NCBI GenBank assembly: GCA_913045315.1
Contig: CAJWQJ010000003.1
Span: forward strand, 62,001 to 126,000
Reading direction: 5' to 3'
DNA length: 64,000 nucleotides
From: an uncultured Chloroflexota bacterium
GTDB taxonomy: Bacteria; Chloroflexota; Dehalococcoidia; Lucifugimonadales; UBA1127
Shown here: in pieces, positions 61,672 through 64,000 of the stretch
How the letters are laid out: every line of letters begins with the position of its first letter
Position numbering within the stretch: the first letter of the stretch is position 1
Position numbers and translations under genes: made by a program
The notes under the pieces: model-generated
Databases searched by the model: none
What the model saw: the letters and a program-made list of their open reading frames with translations, nothing else
What the model was told of the DNA's origin: nothing

Positions 61672-62775
61672 ATGCCGGATTTTGTTACGAATCAAGAAGT
61701 AGTTCAAGCTGCTCGGCGCAATTTAAGCAATGGAGCATGGAGTTACCTGTCAGGAGGATCAGAATCAGAAACGACTCTCAGAAGAAATAGACTTGCTTTT
61801 GATCGTTTAGCATTTCGTCCACGCGTTTTAGTTGATGTCTCGGAGATAGATGCTACTAGTACATTTCTTGGTCGTAAAATGAGAATTCCGGTTATATTAG
61901 CACCTATTGGTTCTCAGCAGGTATTTACACCTGAGGGGGGTGCTGCGGCTACGAAAGCAGCAGATGAATTTGGAATAATAGATGTAGTAAGTTCGGTTAC
62001 TGAACCAAGCTTGGAAGAGATTGCTTCTGCTGCAGATAACCCTAAAGTATTTCAACTCTATCTTTCTGGTGATTGGGCTTGGACAGAGGAAATGATTGAT
62101 AGAATTAAACATGCTGGTTATGAAGCCTTGTGTATAACAGTAGATACTGCACTTCCAAGTCGAAGAGATAGAACTATGCTTGCTCGGTGGACTCCTAGAG
62201 CAAACTTTCTTTCCTCTAACTCCCAAGCTCCCCATAAGGTATCTCCAACAGCCCACAATGGCGCGAAAGTAACATGGGATACTGTAGATCGCATTAAGGA
62301 ACGAGCTGATCTACCCTTTATGCTTAAAGGTATAGCTACTGCCAGTGATGCAATTTTAGCAGTTGAACATGGGGTCGATGTTATTTGGGTTTCTAATCAT
62401 GGTGGTCGACAACTTGATCACGGATTAGGCACTATGGATATTTTAGAAGAAATTGTGAATGCAATTAACGGAAAGGCAGAAATTGTTCTCGATGGGGGTA
62501 TTCAGCGTGGAAGTGATGTGCTTAAAGCTATCGCTCTTGGTGCAAATGTTACTGCAATTGGGAAACTTCAATCTTGGGGACTAGCGGCAGCAGGATCCGA
62601 AGGTCTGGTGCGAACCTTAGAAATCCTGGAAGATGAACTTATAGTTTCAATGGGATTATTAGGAGTGAGCTCACTATCAGAAGTTTCTGCGAATTTTATT
62701 ACGAAGACTGACGCAGTGACTCAGGCACATGAAATGAGCTCATGGGTTAACATGCCTGAAAGTAGAATTCTTTAA
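61672..62775 (+). CDS. FMN-dependent alpha-hydroxy-acid oxidase/dehydrogenase
   Basis: A 367-residue TIM-barrel flavoenzyme of the glycolate oxidase / lactate oxidase / L-lactate dehydrogenase family. Catalytic His243 and Arg246 are in SNHGGRQLD, the FMN-binding Lys219 is in FMLKGI, Tyr25 is in GAWSYLSGGS, and Tyr130 in FQLYLSGD. DGGIQRGSDVLKAIALGA is the flavin phosphate loop. It oxidises a 2-hydroxyacid such as glycolate, lactate or mandelate; glycolate would give glyoxylate, the substrate of the malate synthase encoded here. AAGGAG precedes the ATG at usual spacing. Confidence 0.93.
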   Translation: MPDFVTNQEVVQAARRNLSNGAWSYLSGGSESETTLRRNRLAFDRLAFRPRVLVDVSEIDATSTFLGRKMRIPVILAPIGSQQVFTPEGGAAATKAADEFGIIDVVSSVTEPSLEEIASAADNPKVFQLYLSGDWAWTEEMIDRIKHAGYEALCITVDTALPSRRDRTMLARWTPRANFLSSNSQAPHKVSPTAHNGAKVTWDTVDRIKERADLPFMLKGIATASDAILAVEHGVDVIWVSNHGGRQLDHGLGTMDILEEIVNAINGKAEIVLDGGIQRGSDVLKAIALGANVTAIGKLQSWGLAAAGSEGLVRTLEILEDELIVSMGLLGVSSLSEVSANFITKTDAVTQAHEMSSWVNMPESRIL

Positions 62776-62845
62776 TAAATACTTAAGAGAATGTTTAATC
62801 GGTTTTATTTTTGCCACCGTACCTACGGCGGTGTTCTCGGAGTGT

Positions 62846-63217
62846 TCAATTGTCCATTACTATAGGGATTCCGTTTGATTCAGCTATGGATTCTGCTTCG
62901 TTGTTGATAACTTTATCTTGTAGCCAAACGAATTTGACACCTATTTCAACAGCATCGTTAACGATATCTGGCGTATATTCAGGACGTCTGAATACATCTA
63001 CCATATCTACTTTAATAGGAATTGATTTTAAATCAGGATAACAGGTTTCCCCCAGAACAGAAGTAAGATTGGGATTTACCGGTATTATTCTATAACCTAC
63101 TTCTTGAAGATACTTTGAAACATAGTGGCTTGGTCTTTCTGGATCAGGAGAAAGACCAACTACTGCGATTACCTTGCTTTCAAGTAGTTGCATTTCAACT
63201 TTTGCATCATCATCCAT
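62846..63217 (-). CDS. CoA-binding domain protein (YccU-like)
   Basis: A 123-residue Rossmann-type CoA-binding protein. KVIAVVGLSPDPERPSHYVSKYLQ, VNPN, and VDVFRRPEYTPDIV with VWLQDKVINNEA match the family related to the N-terminus of acyl-CoA synthetase (ADP-forming). These single-domain proteins bind CoA but their role is poorly known. Start may be Met1 or Met9. Convergent with the hydroxyacid oxidase gene and followed on the other side by a 226-nt divergent gap (63218-63443) in which I see only AT-rich DNA and a weak ribosome site for the next gene. Confidence 0.9.
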   Translation of the reverse strand: MDDDAKVEMQLLESKVIAVVGLSPDPERPSHYVSKYLQEVGYRIIPVNPNLTSVLGETCYPDLKSIPIKVDMVDVFRRPEYTPDIVNDAVEIGVKFVWLQDKVINNEAESIAESNGIPIVMDN

Positions 63218-63443
63218 AGAATTACCCCCTACTTTTTCATTTTTAAGTTGGTTATACAGATGAAATCAAAAATAACTTTTTGGAATGATACCTTATCTTT
63301 AACGATTTGGCATTTCTCTATACCTAAATTATGGTATGCAAGAAAATATTTAAGTAATTTCATTATCATAGCCAATGAGTCTACTCATAGGTGATATTGA
63401 AGTATATAATGTTATTTGAATTTGTATCATGTATTGAGGTTAT

Positions 63444-64000
63444 ATGACTATTACAAGGGTTCACCATGTGGGATTGGTAAATGGAGATCTAGAACATTCT
63501 CGACATATTCTTGTCAATGGTTTTGGGCTTTCTGTTGATGAACACCGGACTCCGTATCCTGCTGGAAAATTAGGATACGACAACACAACAATTTTAGAGT
63601 TTCCAATAGGGGATATGTACTACGAAGTAGCCAAACCCAATGATTCTGTAAGTGATTCCGCACAATTCTTGGATTCCACCAAACAGAAAGGTGGTATTTA
63701 TTATCTATCATTAGCAAGTAACGATATTGCTAATGATATTCACGCAATACTTCGTCGTGGAGGAAAGTTGAGTGGTGAATGGGACGGGATTGGCCCAGTA
63801 TTCCTTGATCCGAATACCTGTTTGGGATTGAAGATACAGATTGCTCCTGAAGATAATTATTTTGTACATCCATACTATAAAGGAAATGGTATATGTACTG
63901 GTATGGCACATATTGGTATTGCGGCAAGAGATCCGAATGAATCTAAAAGTTTTTGGGGTGATATTCTTGGATTACGAGAAGATAAGACAATGAGAAGTGA
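63444..64000 (+). CDS. VOC (glyoxalase/dioxygenase-fold) protein, truncated by window end
   Basis: ATG 63444 with GAGG five bases upstream opens a frame that runs off the window after 185 codons. It begins MTITRVHHVGLVNGDLEHSR, the standard first strand and metal His of a vicinal-oxygen-chelate domain. A second VOC module begins near residue 157 (GMAHIGIAARDPNESKSFW). Two VOC modules in one chain suggest a glyoxalase, dioxygenase or epimerase-like enzyme; no choice can be made from the part seen. Antisense frames over this stretch are shadows. Confidence 0.85.
   Translation, partial: MTITRVHHVGLVNGDLEHSRHILVNGFGLSVDEHRTPYPAGKLGYDNTTILEFPIGDMYYEVAKPNDSVSDSAQFLDSTKQKGGIYYLSLASNDIANDIHAILRRGGKLSGEWDGIGPVFLDPNTCLGLKIQIAPEDNYFVHPYYKGNGICTGMAHIGIAARDPNESKSFWGDILGLREDKTMRS

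Noticed and set aside
62810-62845. GC-rich inverted repeat (CCGTA/TACGG, CACCG/CGGTG) as terminator of the hydroxyacid oxidase gene
   Set aside because: Stems are only 5 bp, competing with each other, and no T-tract follows on the plus strand; too weak to annotate.
63711-63927. Two overlapping minus-strand frames near the window end
   Set aside because: They lie antisense to the VOC gene, which has a ribosome site and clear family motifs.

Overview
The window is 64 kb of gene-dense, AT-rich bacterial chromosome. Genes sit on both strands in short operons with frequent 4-nt stop/start overlaps. It carries two tRNA genes and no rRNA, CRISPR array, transposase or integrated element. The gene mix (K+-dependent-type membrane pyrophosphatase, Ogg1-type glycosylase, collagen-like lipoprotein, family III CoA-transferase fusion, glyoxylate shunt, FMN-dependent hydroxyacid oxidase, ArsM, several MFS exporters, AT-rich codon use) would suit an uncultivated marine Chloroflexota lineage such as SAR202. 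That placement is an inference from gene content and was not tested by phylogeny.

Layout. 1-8.9 kb (minus): a CocE-type hydrolase, tRNA-Met, and a long operon around the S-adenosylmethionine cycle (mtnA, mtnP, rhodanese, a Lys-rich protein of unknown function, ahcY, metK, phosphohexomutase). 9-16.2 kb (plus): rpiB-pdxA, proC-yggT, fabF, recJ, an MFS exporter. 16.3-21.6 kb (plus): hppA, a large surface metalloprotease-like protein with three repeats, an alpha/beta hydrolase. 21.6-28.7 kb (minus): sodium-pump decarboxylase beta and gamma subunits, tyrA-aroA-gmk, a site-2 protease, an unknown acidic-tailed protein, and a metallophosphoesterase homologue that has lost its metal ligands. 28.7-33 kb: thiL-tsaE-tsaB-ndk (plus) against an antiporter-rsfS pair (minus). 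33.3-38 kb: collagen-like lipoprotein, CorC-type CBS protein, glmU, cca. 38.1-39.5 kb (plus): an AcuI-like reductase followed by an ArsC-like protein with an in-frame UGA at its catalytic cysteine position. 39.5-46.5 kb (minus): a genome-maintenance operon (tRNA-Ser, topA, xer recombinase, DnaQ-DinG fusion, ogg). 46.6-50.9 kb: enoyl-CoA hydratase and 3-hydroxyacyl-CoA dehydrogenase, small zinc-finger proteins, a DUF4395 protein, an MFS transporter. 51-54 kb (minus): malate synthase and isocitrate lyase. 54.4-64 kb: acyltransferase, SDR, tandem-domain CoA-transferase, MFS transporter, ArsM, FMN hydroxyacid oxidase, CoA-binding protein, and a VOC protein cut by the window end.

The most interesting observation is at 39157-39522. 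A ribosome binding site and ATG lead into an ArsC/Spx-like reading frame whose 12th codon is TGA, placed where the first cysteine of a CxxC motif is expected, and the frame then stays open for the remaining 109 residues. This predicts a UxxC selenoprotein, and short candidate hairpins lie just downstream of the TGA. Other notable items are four long perfect intergenic palindromes (17-24 bp arms), an apparently leaderless thiL, a recurring TTGACA-N18 promoter layout (both tRNA genes included), an overlapping coding-like frame at the end of the gamma subunit gene, and a metallophosphoesterase fold without its histidine ligands. No complete, previously undescribed multi-gene system was recognised.
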